Assembly (NCBI GenBank): GCA_002749535.1
Contig: MZZL01000117.1
Location: 434,001 to 498,000, forward strand
Direction: 5' to 3'
Length of the DNA: 64,000 nt
DNA from: Apophysomyces variabilis
Taxonomy: Eukaryota; Mucoromycota; Mucoromycetes; Mucorales; Mucoraceae
Shown here: piece after piece, positions 13,157-24,186 of the stretch
Layout of the letters: each line of letters starts with the position of its first letter
How positions within the stretch are numbered: position 1 is the stretch's first letter
Notes under the pieces: generated by a model
What the model was told of the DNA's origin: nothing
The model's input: the letters and a program-made list of their open reading frames with translations, nothing else
Database searches by the model: none
Translations under genes and position numbers: made by a program

Positions 13157-15014
13157 TCATGCCCGACAACGTTGACAATGCCACTCCTCCACCTGGTCAC
13201 TCTCTGCAATTCCCACGCAACTTCCGTGAAACCATACACTGCACGTGTCACAGGCGATCATAAAGGTACCATAGTCTATTGTTGGGTTTTCACATACGCA
13301 CCGTATAATCTCTGTCTCATTTCCTTGTATTGAAGTAGTGGGTGGAGGTGGCGGTGACGGTTCTGTCTTGGCGGGACTCTCCGACGGTTCGGGTGCTCGT
13401 ATCTTAAATCGAATTTTTGGTGTGCTCAAAGGTGTGGTAGCGGATGAAGGTGTACTTGCGGTAGAAGACGGACCCGTTTGTGTTGTCGTATCCCCGTTAG
13501 TCAGATTCAATGTTAGCTTAGGGACTTTCTTCTTTTTGACGGCTTTGGATGACGAGGTAGCAGAGAGTGATGCCAATGAGATTGGTGCCAGGGTAGGTTT
13601 GGATGCCGCTGGAGTACTTGCTGTTGATTTACTGGTGGAAGGTGTTATGGATGATAAGTAAAGAGGTGTTGCTGTCTGCGAGGTAGTTATGGATGGTCCC
13701 GATACTGCTCCTATTGATTGCTTTCTTGGAGTTTGGCCACCAGCCAACGTGGCCAGCATAGAAGTACCGTTTGGTTTCGGTTGGCTTGGTTCTTGTATGT
13801 TTGGGAAACCATTTGTAGCTGTAGGTGTGCTAACAGCGGAAACGGGATTAGAAGGGGTGCTTGTTGTGGCTGTTGTTGCCACATCGACCAGTAGATTGGG
13901 TGAGGACAGTTTAGCCACAGCAACTGGCTGTGCAATGTGTCTAACCATCTCTCCCAAGATACCCGTTGTTTGCCCAAACATATTATTGCCAGGTGCTGCT
14001 TCTTCTTGTGTAAAATTACGAAATATGTTTGCATTCCCAGATAATTCTTCTTTAGGTTTACGGGGTCCCTGCTCCTTCCGTTTCAGAGAGTCTAAGAATT
14101 CCTTCATAGGAAGACTTGTGAGCACCTTTCGTCGTTTATTTGTCGTTGTCTGCTTTTTCCGTATATCATTTTCTTTCGGTTGCAGTGCAACAGATAAAGC
14201 AAGTGAAGTTTCCTTTTCCGCTGCCAAACTTGACTCTTCAAATGGCGTAATATGCATAAAAGGGTTATCAATGGGCTTTTTCCGAGTCTTTACAATAACT
14301 GGAGGAAGCATTGTTGAATTTGACGAGGGCTGAGAGACGGATAATGGTAGAGATGATGATGGAAGAGGTTGTGTATCGGTTTCCGCTTCTTCCTTAGCGG
14401 TAGATGGAAAAGGTGGGAAGTATGGCGGTATGTATTCCGGTAAAGCATTCGTTTCTCGCAATACAGCGTCAGGTATAGGTGATATTGACCGTCCAGGGTC
14501 ATCATTAGAATTGTTACAATCTTCTCCCTCCTCGTCTCCATCGAAAAAATATATCTCGTCATCAGACAACACATCTTCCGGAACGTCTTTATATTCGTAT
14601 ACTAGAACATCTTCGTGCTGGGTTCGTCCGCTCTTTACGATACCTAGGTCATACAATTCTATGAAAACCCCGTTATCATTTATTACGGTTAATACCTTCT
14701 AGTATGCGTCCAGGGTCAGACTCTGCAGTCCAGGTAGGTGTCAAGACTTTTCCTTCTTCTTCAAGCCATTCTAACAATGATTCTGGATCGACGGCCAATT
14801 CCGACAAGCCATGGATGACATCACGAATGTTGCCGGTTGTTCTACCAGAAAGTTGTGCGTATGTGGAAGCAGTTGATGCGAGTAATTGCAGATACTGACA
14901 GAACACGTCTGTCAAGATATTTGTTGGATCTACGTGAACCGACTCGAAACCTGCAGACTGCAAAATCTGAAGGGTTGTTATCCGTAACAGGGCAAAACAA
15001 AAATTCTCGGCCAT
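13157..15014 (-). CDS. TAF3: TFIID subunit TAF3 (histone fold plus PHD finger)
   Basis: Two exons (14696-15014, 13157-14658) total 1821 nt, 606 aa. Residues 1-85 form a bromodomain-associated histone fold (FALLRITTLQILQSAGFESV ... VFCQYLQLLASTASTYAQLSG). The middle is long, low-complexity and Ser/Thr/Pro-rich with basic patches. The last 55 residues are a PHD finger: CVCENPTIDYGTFMIACDTC, then WFHGSCVGI and WHCQRC, giving the Cys4-His-Cys3 ligand set. This two-domain order is that of animal TAF3, which pairs with TAF10 in TFIID and reads H3K4me3. Budding yeast Taf3 lacks the PHD finger. The intron is only 37 nt. The long antisense ORF over 13689-14333 is a shadow. Confidence 0.88.
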
Positions 15015-15224
15015 CGTCAATTGTGTGTGCTGTGAATCACGATCGTAAGATGGCTGTTTACAATCGAATACTTGAAGTAGAGTAACGCAGCGTGCTTATG
15101 GAAAAACAGAACGGAGAATTGTTGCAAGAGACCATCACCCATTGATTGGCTAAAATGTGTGACTTCCCGACAAAACCCAAAAAAGTTCGAAGCAATCTCT
15201 TTGCTCGTGTCGACCCTGTTCTCT
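15015..15224. promoter_or_regulatory. Divergent promoter TAF3 / MDE1
   Basis: Only 210 bp separates the two start codons, so both genes share this promoter. An ATTGG (CCAAT on the other strand) lies at 15144-15148, about 75 bp before the MDE1 start. Sharing follows from the arrangement; the CCAAT site is a consensus match only. Confidence 0.5.
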
Positions 15225-16134
15225 ATGACTCCTAACGATAATAAGAACGACGCTGATGCGCTTTGTCGCTCTGAAGACCCTCAACATCCAGCAAACCTTA
15301 TTCCAGAATTATGCCGTTTGTTTTATACGCTTGGTTGGGTTACAGGCACCGGAGGAGGCATTAGTATCAGAGAAGGGTAAAAAAAATTACACCAAAAATT
15401 CTTTCGTCGACTATCAAAGTGAACCACGATTCATAGCTCTCATGTCTATATTGCACCTTCTGGCGTCCAAAAGGAGCGCATGGAGCCTCATCACCTGTTC
15501 GTAATGACGCTTGCCGATCGTACTTTACTTCGTAAACCTCCAGTGCTGAAGCCATCAGCATGCACCCCATTGTTCTATAACGCGTATACGATGCGAGAGG
15601 CAGGTGCCTGTATCCACACACATTCTCAAAACGCAGTTATGGCGACGTTACTGTATCCCGGCTCTACCTTTGAAATTTCCCACCAGGAGATGATTAAGGG
15701 CATCCGACGTGGCACAACCAAAACCAACCTAAGATACTTTGATAAGCTCATTGTTCCCATTGTCGAAAACACACCAGAGGAGGAAGACTTGACGGAAAGG
15801 ATGGCAAAGGTACTTGGATGCAATACGGGCTTTGTCTGCATAACGAAAACCCTAACCCTTATAATCTCTGTTTATAGGCTATGGAAGCCTACCCTGAGAC
15901 AAACGCAGTGCTCGTTCGTCGGCATGGTGTTTATGTATGGGGAGGTAAGAATGACAGAAGCGAAAGGTAGAATTAGATGTAACTTATCGGTTTTCAATTA
16001 TCTGAGCAGAAAACTGGGAGAAAGCAAAGACCATGACAGAGTGTTATGACTATCTATTCGAAATTGCCGTGAAGATGAAGTCTATCGGTTTGGATCCAGC
16101 AGCGAAACCTCCTAATGAACCTGATTATGAATAG
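15225..16134 (+). CDS. MDE1: Methylthioribulose-1-phosphate dehydratase (MtnB/Mde1)
   Basis: Four exons (15225-15376, 15437-15809, 15878-15944, 16010-16134) give 717 nt, 238 aa, typical for the family. It is a class II aldolase/adducin-fold enzyme of the methionine salvage pathway that dehydrates 5-methylthioribulose-1-phosphate in the cytosol. Visible signatures are [10 protein letters not shown] and [11 protein letters not shown] near the N-terminus, [12 protein letters not shown], the metal-binding [13 protein letters not shown], and the second metal region [10 protein letters not shown] followed by [19 protein letters not shown]. The catalytic Glu region [10 protein letters not shown] is present. 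All introns are 60-68 nt. The start at 15225 is the first ATG compatible with homologue length. Confidence 0.93.
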
Positions 16135-16539
16135 TGTTCCCAGTTCATGTAACTTTCGCATCAATATACTACTCTTCCTAGGATTTGCCATATCCCATAT
16201 TGAGAATATTTGAAAAGCAGTCAGCTGCTGGAAGCCAATCATATAATGGTACGGTGGTCCAAAAAATTGCATGAAAAATGTTGAAGCCTTGAGATACTAT
16301 TGTTTCCAAGGAGGTCATGGTCTGCAATAAGCAGAGTTGAAAAATAACATCTATTATAATTGTAATCTATGCCATTCTATTTCTTAACGTGCACTGGCCT
16401 TTCACAATACTATGCTTTTTGAAACAGCCAAGTTTCAAAAGGGAAGGCACCATTTTTTTAGCCCATATCTGCACTACTGCTGACAGTCACTGGGACATTT
16501 CATTACGAATCGGCTTTTCTTTCTAAAACATACTCGATT
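16135..16539. other. Intergenic region
   Basis: About 400 bp of 3' flank of MDE1 and promoter of the UBX gene. No supported feature. Confidence 0.5.
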
Positions 16540-18544
16540 ATGGAGAATGAACAAGGTGTCCTCGATTTTTGTGCTGTAACTGGAGCTTCGCTTGAAGTAG
16601 CACGAAACTACCTTCAGGTAACCTAATAGACCTGAAAAGAAAGGCCACAGTGAGATCAGTAGAGCTAAACAATGGCTGTATTGCGTGGACGCAACAGATC
16701 GCCGATGGAAATGTGGAAACTGCTGTTACATTATACTGGGAAAGTGGTGAAGCTACTGCATCACAAGCCCGCGAAACGACGACTAGTACATCCTCCGGTT
16801 CGTCTGCCGCGCATGATGCGAACGCTGTTACGTCAGTGACGGATGAGGAGTTGGCACGGCAGATCCAAGAGCAAGAACGAAACGTCAGACAACAAGACAT
16901 ACGTGCACCAATCGCTCCTAAACACGACATTCTATCCGGTGGTGGGCCGATGTTTGACCAAGGGCGAATGTGGGGAGTTAGAGACAGTAAGTCGGACTAT
17001 GTTTAATCTAGATATCGGGAATCATTTAGCGTATCATCAGGACCTCAAGGCCGTCAACAGCTTTCCGTGTTCAACCAAGGTGATTCTTCTAGTGCAAGTC
17101 CAGGGCTTGACTATATTCGCGGGCTCGGGGCAGACTCAAGTACGGCTGCAGGTATGATTGATATGGAAAGAGAATGAAATCGCTGGTTCTGTTAATTTAT
17201 TCATCGTTTGTGCCTTTTTCCTTTTTTTGTTTTTTCCCGGTTGTTGCAGGCCGTCCATCAAGTTCCGTCCGCTCGCCTACAGAAGCCGCGGCATCTGCGA
17301 AGGCTAAGCGATTAGCTGATTTATTTCGGCCCCCGTTTGATATCATGTTTGTAGGCACATTTGAAGAGGTAAATCACTGGCAAGCTATGTCATACTAGCA
17401 CGTATTAAATCACTGGTAAACCTAGGCGAGAAATGATGCCCGTGCGAAAGACAAATGGCTGTTGATAAATATCCAAGATCCCACGGAATTTTCCTGCCAA
17501 GTGCTAAATCGGGACTTATGGAGTGATTCATTTGTCAAAGAGATAGTGAGAGAATCTTTCATATTTCTGCAGGTAACAAGACTATATATGGTATTTTCAA
17601 TTTACTGACTTGTTTAAAGTATTCCAAAGAAAGTGCTGAAGGGAAGAGATATTTGACATATTACCCCATCCGATCATATCCCCATGTAGCTGTGATCGAT
17701 TCGCGTACAGGTATGTAAAATTTTGAAGAGTAGATTTGTAACTTATTCACGATTTTTGTATAGGGGAACGCGTTAAAGTATGGGAAAACCAAATGATGCC
17801 GACTGATTTTACTATGGAAGGTAAACTCTCACAGTACAAAGATATCATTCGACTTAGTGATAAATTCAGTGACGGAATTCTTGGAGCAACAATCGCCAGG
17901 ATCAATGAAGTTCAATACCATGAAGAGGCCGAAAGTCATGAAGGCATGATTTGTTTTGAAACATGAAAAAAGCGGCTAACACGGTGCATAGAATATTTCT
18001 GACATGAGTGAAGAGGAACAAATCAATGCAGCCATTGCGGCATCATTGCAAAGCCAAGGAGATATGGCAACTGAGGATAATGCAGTGGCAAGTTCGGTGG
18101 GCGCACCGACGGCACCGCATGAGAAAAGGGAAGCAAGAGAAAAGGAGATAGCGGTGAAAGAGCAAGATGAAGAGGAGGAAGAGAAGGATGAAACAACACA
18201 GCTTTCACCACTGGATTCGATACAACCCATCCGAAGAGATGAACCAACGGAGATCGCAAATACGACTCGTATACAGCTACGGATGGCGGATGGCAAGCGG
18301 ATTATCCGACGATTCATGAAATCGGACCCAGTACGATATTTGTTTGAGTTTATAAAAGCCGAAGTGCCTGAAACGCAAAGCCAACCATTTGAGGTGATTA
18401 CCATGTTGGAAACTATGCCGAAGCTAAGCTAACTCATTTTCTCATCAGCTGGTATTTAACCGTAAACAATTGATCGATCTTCTCGACCAACCGATTCAGG
18501 AGGCTGGTCTAGAAAATGCTGCTGTCAACTTCGTGTTTACTTAG
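16540..18544 (+). CDS. UBA-UAS-UBX domain protein, Cdc48/p97 adaptor (UBXN7/Ubx5-like)
   Basis: Exons: 16540-16617, 16698-16986, 17041-17151, 17250-17368, 17426-17572, 17620-17710, 17764 to about 17909, 17992-18393, 18449-18544. Order of parts: a UBA-like helix bundle (FCAVTGASLEVARNYLQ ... DGNVETAVTLYW); a linker with IRAPIAPKHDIL; a thioredoxin-like UAS domain (RPPFDIMFVGTFEE, KWLLINIQDPTEFSCQVLNRD, VAVIDSRTGERVKVW); a ubiquitin-interacting-motif-like EEEQINAAIAASLQ; an acidic Glu run; and a C-terminal UBX domain ending LVFNRKQLIDLLDQ ... VNFVFT. Such proteins bring ubiquitinated clients and cullin ligases to Cdc48. The junction between exons 7 and 8 is unresolved: no good GT donor gives the required phase 0. 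GAA|GTTCAA at 17909 is the best in-phase option. Confidence 0.85.
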
Positions 18545-20081
18545 GCTTAAGGGTTTGATGCTAGAACAAGAAAAGAAAATACAAACATAAAACAAAGATA
18601 ACGAGAAAGGGGGCATTAGTGAAGATGTCCTGCAATGTTGATTAAGGTGGTTTGTTTTTCTTTCATGATAGTCCGAATAAGACACAGAGGATCACGGGAG
18701 GGCGTTTGGCGCAGAACATGCTTTGCCTAGCTTAGGCGAGTTTGCGTTTCAGTCTGGCTTACTGTGTTTAGACTTTAGTCTACATATGAGAAAGTTATAA
18801 ATACAAGCGCATTCCTTAAGCTTTTTTCTTCCTTAGCTTTTTTTCATCAAAGCCCAACGCTCTATGTTTCCCATGATTGGGAGTAAGTTGAACGATATAA
18901 AGCATATCGGTTTTTGTCTTTGCTCTTAACCTTCAATGACGTAGATTCCCTCCCTCCTGTTCGCTTTCTTTTCGGCCCCACTCCCTTCTCTGACAAGATA
19001 TGAAGAAGGGCAACCTGGAGGGAGGGATATAGAAGCCGACAACGTCGTAATTGGTCCGACTCTGCCTCCTCCATCGTCGGCGGGGGCGGGGGTCGGTTCT
19101 TTGGCCTGCTGTCGCATTGGTCGGCCTTCACCCATCTTTAGTTTTTTGACTCTTTCTGGCTGTTGTTTGACAAACGGGGGGGATAAATCAAAAGGTTTGA
19201 TATGGGATTTCCAACTGTTCAGTACTTCTCTAACAAAGAGGGACTTAGGTACTCGTGCTCTCAATGCCTTTATTGGAAATCGAATGATTTGTTCCGTGCG
19301 CGTGTGGAAAGCATCCTTCTATATAGATGGAAGTAGTTAATTTAGGGCTGTCCTTTTTTTGTGTTTGGCAGAAAAAGGAAAGTGGCAGAAGGGATGGATG
19401 ACATAGCCTGACTTTGAAATCTGCTTGTGTATCAAAAAGAACAAAAAGACCAAAAGCAGGGCGATCATATTGTAATTACTTTTGTTTGAAACAGCTATTC
19501 CCAATACAGCAAACGCACCCGACTACTTATAATATCTTTTTCTAAACACCCATTTGCTTTTACATCAAGCTGGTTGATCAGCACAATCTCCCGTCTGGGT
19601 GATGCAAGAAATCAATGTATAAAAATGACTGGTCTGATTATAGCAATCATTTTTCACAAATCTTGAGATAATGACAGCATGGTTACCTTAAGCCTGGACA
19701 ATAAGAAATCATCCCTTATCACCATAGATTTTGTGTTACGCTCGTTATGGATGGTCAGAGGGAACCATATGGCATGTTTAGACACCGAAATCTGAATACT
19801 GATGGAGGACGAGACCTTTGGCTGAAGTCGAAAAAGAAAAGAGAAAAGCAGAAGGCGCAAAGAAAGAAAGAAAAATAAACAAAACAGCAGAATAGCATAC
19901 AAAAACTATCAGTAATTAATCCCATGGACAGGAGCAAGAGTAAATGCAGCTGCATGCCCAACTGAGAGCATATCTTTCTGTCATACAATATGCAGTAGCG
20001 GGGTTTCTGTATAAAATGCCAGGATTCATGCAGTCAGTCCACCCTTCATCTTTCTCTTCCTCTTCTTCTTCTTCTTCTCTC
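18545..20081. other. Long intergenic region
   Basis: About 1.5 kb upstream of P450 copy 2. A basic, Pro-rich ORF on the minus strand (18926-19264) has no recognisable domain and no convincing start; I do not call it. The rest is A/T- and pyrimidine-rich. Confidence 0.45.
20009..20016 (+). promoter_or_regulatory. Candidate TATA box of P450 copy 2
   Basis: TGTATAAAATG lies here, followed by a long CT-rich tract (20048-20080) of the kind found in fungal 5' leaders, then the ATG at 20082. This arrangement favours 20082 over the in-frame ATG at 20016 that overlaps the TATA-like sequence. Confidence 0.4.
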
Positions 20082-21867
20082 ATGTCTCGCATCATTTTAC
20101 CCGCAGCAGCTATACTTACGCTCTTGGCCTTTCGATATCCAGACAGAGCCCTATTTCATGAATGGCCACAACATGTCCCAGTGAAGAAAGGTTATCCTAT
20201 AGTCGGATCCTTGCCACACATACGAAAGAATAAGGAAAGAATCCATGACTTTATAATGGGAGTATTTGCAGAATTAGACACAATGACATTGTAAGTACTC
20301 TAAACTCTCTCTTTGTTAAAGCTGTTCTTAATCAACCTGTCTATAAATAGCGCCATTTCCAGTCTGGGTATTCCTCAGCGTATCATCACCATTGATCCCC
20401 GTAATGTCGAGCATATTCTCAAGGGTAAAAAGGAAAAACGTAGAATCATTCATTAGGCAATGTTATCTCATAGTTAATATTTAGACAACTTCGAAAACTA
20501 TGTCAAGGGTAGCCATTCCATAGAACTTACTAAAGATCTACTGGGTGATGGTATATTCAATGCTAACGGTGAGCATTGGAGATATCAGAGAAAAACAGCG
20601 AGTCATATATTCAATGTGAAGAATTTCAGAGATCATTTTACCGAGTAACGTTATCTTTGCATGCAATTCTTTATTCGCTTGGTCTAACTTCTATTCATAG
20701 TGTGTTTGTGCAGGAATTACAAACCATTAGTCATTGTGTGTTAGACAAGAACAAAGTCGTGGATTTCCACGATCTGATGTACAAGTTTACCCTGGAATCC
20801 TTTGTTCGGTAAATTAAATGCGTTTTAATTTCAGGATGTTACTCAATGCTAAACAAATTTGCCATATAGGATCGGTTTTGGTGTACAACTTAATATAGCA
20901 TGCAGCCAGGAAGCGGTTCCTTTTGCAGTATCTTTTGACGCTCTCCAGTGTAACTCTATGGCACGGGGACTGAACCCATTGTGGCGCCTAACCGAAAAGC
21001 TGGGTTGGGGAAGAGGTCCCACAATCCAAGACCACACAGATACAGTGAATAACTTCGCAGCCAATATCATCAAACAACGCCGGGATCACATCGCGCAAGG
21101 GGAAGAATACCACGACTTACTCTCGCGATTTATGCGAGCTCGAAATGAAAACAAAGAACAGCTTGACGACGCTGAGCTTCGAGATGTCATCCTTAATTTT
21201 ATCATCGCTGGTCGAGATACTACTGCTCAAGCCTTGTCATGGACGTTTTACAATCTCATGTTGCATCCTCGTGTTCAAGACAAGCTTTTGAAAGAAATCC
21301 ATGAAAAAATGCCCGTTGATATTGAGAATACGGACGCTGCTTCTCTCTATGAAACTATCAAGAACATGACTTATGCACACGCAGTGTAAGCAAGAAACAT
21401 GCACAATGAAAAATCGCTTGAACTAAATTATGTTTAAATGTTTCAGATTTTATGAGATACTGCGCTTGCATCCACCTGTTCCTGGGAATGTGAGATGTGC
21501 CCTTCGTGACGATACCTTGCCGGATGGGACACCTGTTAAAAAAGGCGACGAGGTCTCCTGGAACTCTTACTCGCTTGGTCGTAGTGAGAAGATCTGGGGC
21601 GAGAATGCGAAGCAATTCTATCCGGAGCGTTGGATAAACTCGGACGGAAGTTTGCGCCGGGAATCGCAAGGTCAATGGCCAGTTTTCCATGCAGGACCCC
21701 GAATTTGCCTTGGACAAAACTTAGCAACCTTAGAGGCGTTGATCGCCATAACTTACTTGCTAAAACAGTACAAGTTTTCGTTGGTACCCGGTCAAGACAT
21801 TACTTATCAATTATCACTCACATTACCCATGAAAAATGGCGTCAAAATGTCCGTCGAAAGACGTTAA
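20082..21867 (+). CDS. Cytochrome P450, CYP509-like, copy 2
   Basis: Six exons (20082-20290, 20351-20424, 20485-20644, 20701-20808, 20870-21385, 21447-21867) total 1488 nt, 495 aa. The start at 20082 (MSRIILPAAA) gives an anchor like that of copy 1; in-frame ATGs at 20016 and 20028 would add 22 or 18 residues including a Ser run. Motifs: membrane anchor to LLAFRYPDRALFHE, helix C GEHWRYQRKTASHIF, helix I IAGRDTTAQALSW, ExxR FYEILRLHPP, YPERW, and heme loop FHAGPRICLGQNLATLEAL. Exons 2 and 3 are exactly the same length as in copy 1 (74 and 160 nt) and intron phases match. The heme-loop intron of copy 1 is absent. It is probably an ER monooxygenase of secondary or xenobiotic metabolism; substrate unknown. 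Confidence 0.9.
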
Positions 21868-22158
21868 ACCATTGAGAATAAATTATCTATTGCCTTTATT
21901 CCGCATGTTTCGGCAATAGAATACCAGGTTCACACCAGGTCTTCTCTTTCCTTTTCACTGCACGTTGGTAATTCAAAGCACGATAGACGCATTGGTGTCA
22001 CAACCATTATTGCGACAGCTGTCTATCACCGCTGTCATGCATGTACATTGCACACCTGTGCCACTTTTGAAAAGAATGAAGTCAAGCTTGCTTTTTTTTT
22101 TCTTTTCTTTTTTTTTTTTTGATCATAGCAATACAACCGCATCCAACTTTTTTTTCTT

Positions 22159-23455
22159 TTATTTACACAAGCGTTCCAGATTAGACTTTCTGAAACGCCA
22201 ATAATTTTGCCGAATAACATCTAGTCGTTGCGCTAAATCTTCACACATCTGAACAATCACATGAGAGCTCCTTTCAACCGCAATATTTATGGATTGCCTT
22301 ACCTGCAACGCTTCGCTATTGATGGGTTGCTTAGTAATTTTCGCTTCTTCCTCATACATATCAATGAAAAATGAAAGCAAATGTGGTGATAGGACCTTTT
22401 GTTCACGAAGTCTTTGCGCAAAACTTTCCACGTCTTTAAGCGGCCGATTACCCATTTTCAATACACTACGGAAAAGACTTACCGAATTAAAAATAAAACT
22501 CTAGATAATTAATTCAGACCGAGGAACTTACGCTTCTAAATAAGACCAAGGACTTGTATTGTTTGGAGTTATTTCGATTTTACGCTTAGTGAACCTAAGA
22601 TACGGTTGAGAATACGTTGTCTTATTTCCATAATCGACTTACTCCACTTCGCTTTCGATTTCTTCTTCTGTACGAGGGAACGACGAGAAAATGAAGTAGC
22701 GATAGTTCCATGCGGAGTTATTTCTCATGTCGATCACCAATAGATCATCCGTATACTCCATCTCTCTCTCGTAGAGTCCAAATCGTGTGACAACCCATTG
22801 CCTATTTGATCCTATTACAACGCATACCAACGAGTTTGTTCATTAGTACCTGTACGACCACGCTTGATAATTTTTTGAATCTTCTTCCAGAATGCGATTG
22901 ATAAAAGGTAATTCACGTTCGTACTCTCCCAATTTATCTACAACCACTTGTCGATGGTGCCTGTTTTTCCTGTGTAAGACAATCTTTTGTTTTTCCTTTT
23001 TAATTTATCATGTTACCAGACTTGATAATTTTTAGCTTGTTCGCTTGCGATACTGTCAATAAAATCCAACTCTTTGTGTAGATCGGCGTTCAGACTAAAA
23101 AGTATATCTTGGCGGTATCCCCTGTTTTGGTACTTTAAAAATCCTATTGCATCATACCTTCCCTACACGCTTACCACACAGTATAGTGTGCGGGATTCAT
23201 TTCGATTATATCTGCTGTCAACTCAAGCGCACGGTGAGACTTCTCCTTCGTGCGTATCAAAGCACGGAAATAGTCCATGGTATCTCTATCTGCATATGAT
23301 ATCTGAGCTCATTTCTGTGGGCCTTCGAGAATTCTGTGCTTACAATCTCTGGAATAAGCAATAGGGACAAGGGGATTGGGACCATCATCTTGAGGGATGG
23401 GTGTCACATCAGCCCATTCTGGCCGTTGGCTGTATGGAAGATATTCGACCGACAT
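22159..23455 (-). CDS. RAM2: Protein farnesyltransferase / geranylgeranyltransferase-I alpha subunit
   Basis: Seven exons (23344-23455, 23175-23289, 23017-23121, 22850-22960, 22643-22801, 22532-22594, 22159-22465) total 972 nt, 323 aa. The N-terminus ([20 protein letters not shown]) is the typical lead-in of this subunit. Five prenyltransferase-alpha (PPTA) helical-pair repeats are visible through their W/R signatures: [44 protein letters not shown] and [11 protein letters not shown]. The shared alpha subunit pairs with RAM1 or CDC43 beta subunits to prenylate CaaX proteins such as Ras and Rho in the cytosol. An acceptor eight bases further into exon 4 than the first AG preserves WHHR. Its 3' end is convergent with P450 copy 2. 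Confidence 0.93.
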
Positions 23456-24186
23456 TAGGCCCACTCGTTATTCGCCCGTGCAGGATCGAGCTTTGCAAAA
23501 AAAGAATGGTCCAAAAACCCAGCTGCATTCGTCATCCATGCTGAAGTGGCAGTCCCGGATTATTTCAACAGCACAGAAACAAAGAAGAGCCCGGTCAAAA
23601 ACATCTTTGTTTTCACTCTGTATCTAACCGTAGGGTTTTACTATGAAAATAAACGATACCAGCATTATGTCAACCGTGCTGGCCTTCTAAAGGGGTTTAC
23701 TATTCTGATTGTAGTCTAGCTCATTCGGCAGGCGCATCGTTCAATGCCATGACTATGCGTTTCCCCCATTGTGCTAATTTGATGTTCGCATTCACACAAA
23801 AGTTGATAACTAGTAGTTTTCTTGATGGAATCACGATGATGAACCTTCATCCTTGTACTGAGCGGATAGCGGGCATTTTCAATGCGCGGGTTTCTGCAAG
23901 GCTGTACAAACGAAGTGGCCGATGCTTTAGCATCAAAGTGGAACTGAGTGACTCCCATCTTGAGACACTTGCTAGGAAATAGATTAATAACAGTACAAAT
24001 AAAATCTGTTATGTAGAGTTTATTTCCTCTTACTGATTCTGCAGGAGAATGGTTGAATTCTTCATGGACCAAGGATATCGTATGCCTTACAATCCACTCT
24101 TCGTTTCCATCTTTTGATTTTCTTATGATGATGATATAAGTTTTTAATGATACAAAGTAATCAATCGTTCTCTTGTTTACAGATCC
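23456..24186. other. Intergenic region
   Basis: RAM2 promoter and FKS1 3' flank, about 730 bp. Short ORFs on both strands (for example 23716-24072 -) lack recognisable features. Confidence 0.45.

Noticed and set aside
13689..14333. 214-codon + strand ORF, Val/Gly-rich
   Set aside because: Shadow of the low-complexity middle of TAF3.
16987..17011. A 25-nt intron in the UBX gene
   Set aside because: It gives the wrong frame downstream. The 54-nt intron 16987-17040, ending CATCAG, restores the frame and fits local intron sizes.
18862..19264. Overlapping basic minus-strand ORFs
   Set aside because: No homology impression, no start or splice support, atypical composition in a C/G-homopolymer patch.
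10737..21867. A P450-centred secondary-metabolite cluster
   Set aside because: Genes between the two P450s are housekeeping (TAF3, MDE1, UBX adaptor); no PKS, NRPS, terpene synthase or pathway regulator is present.
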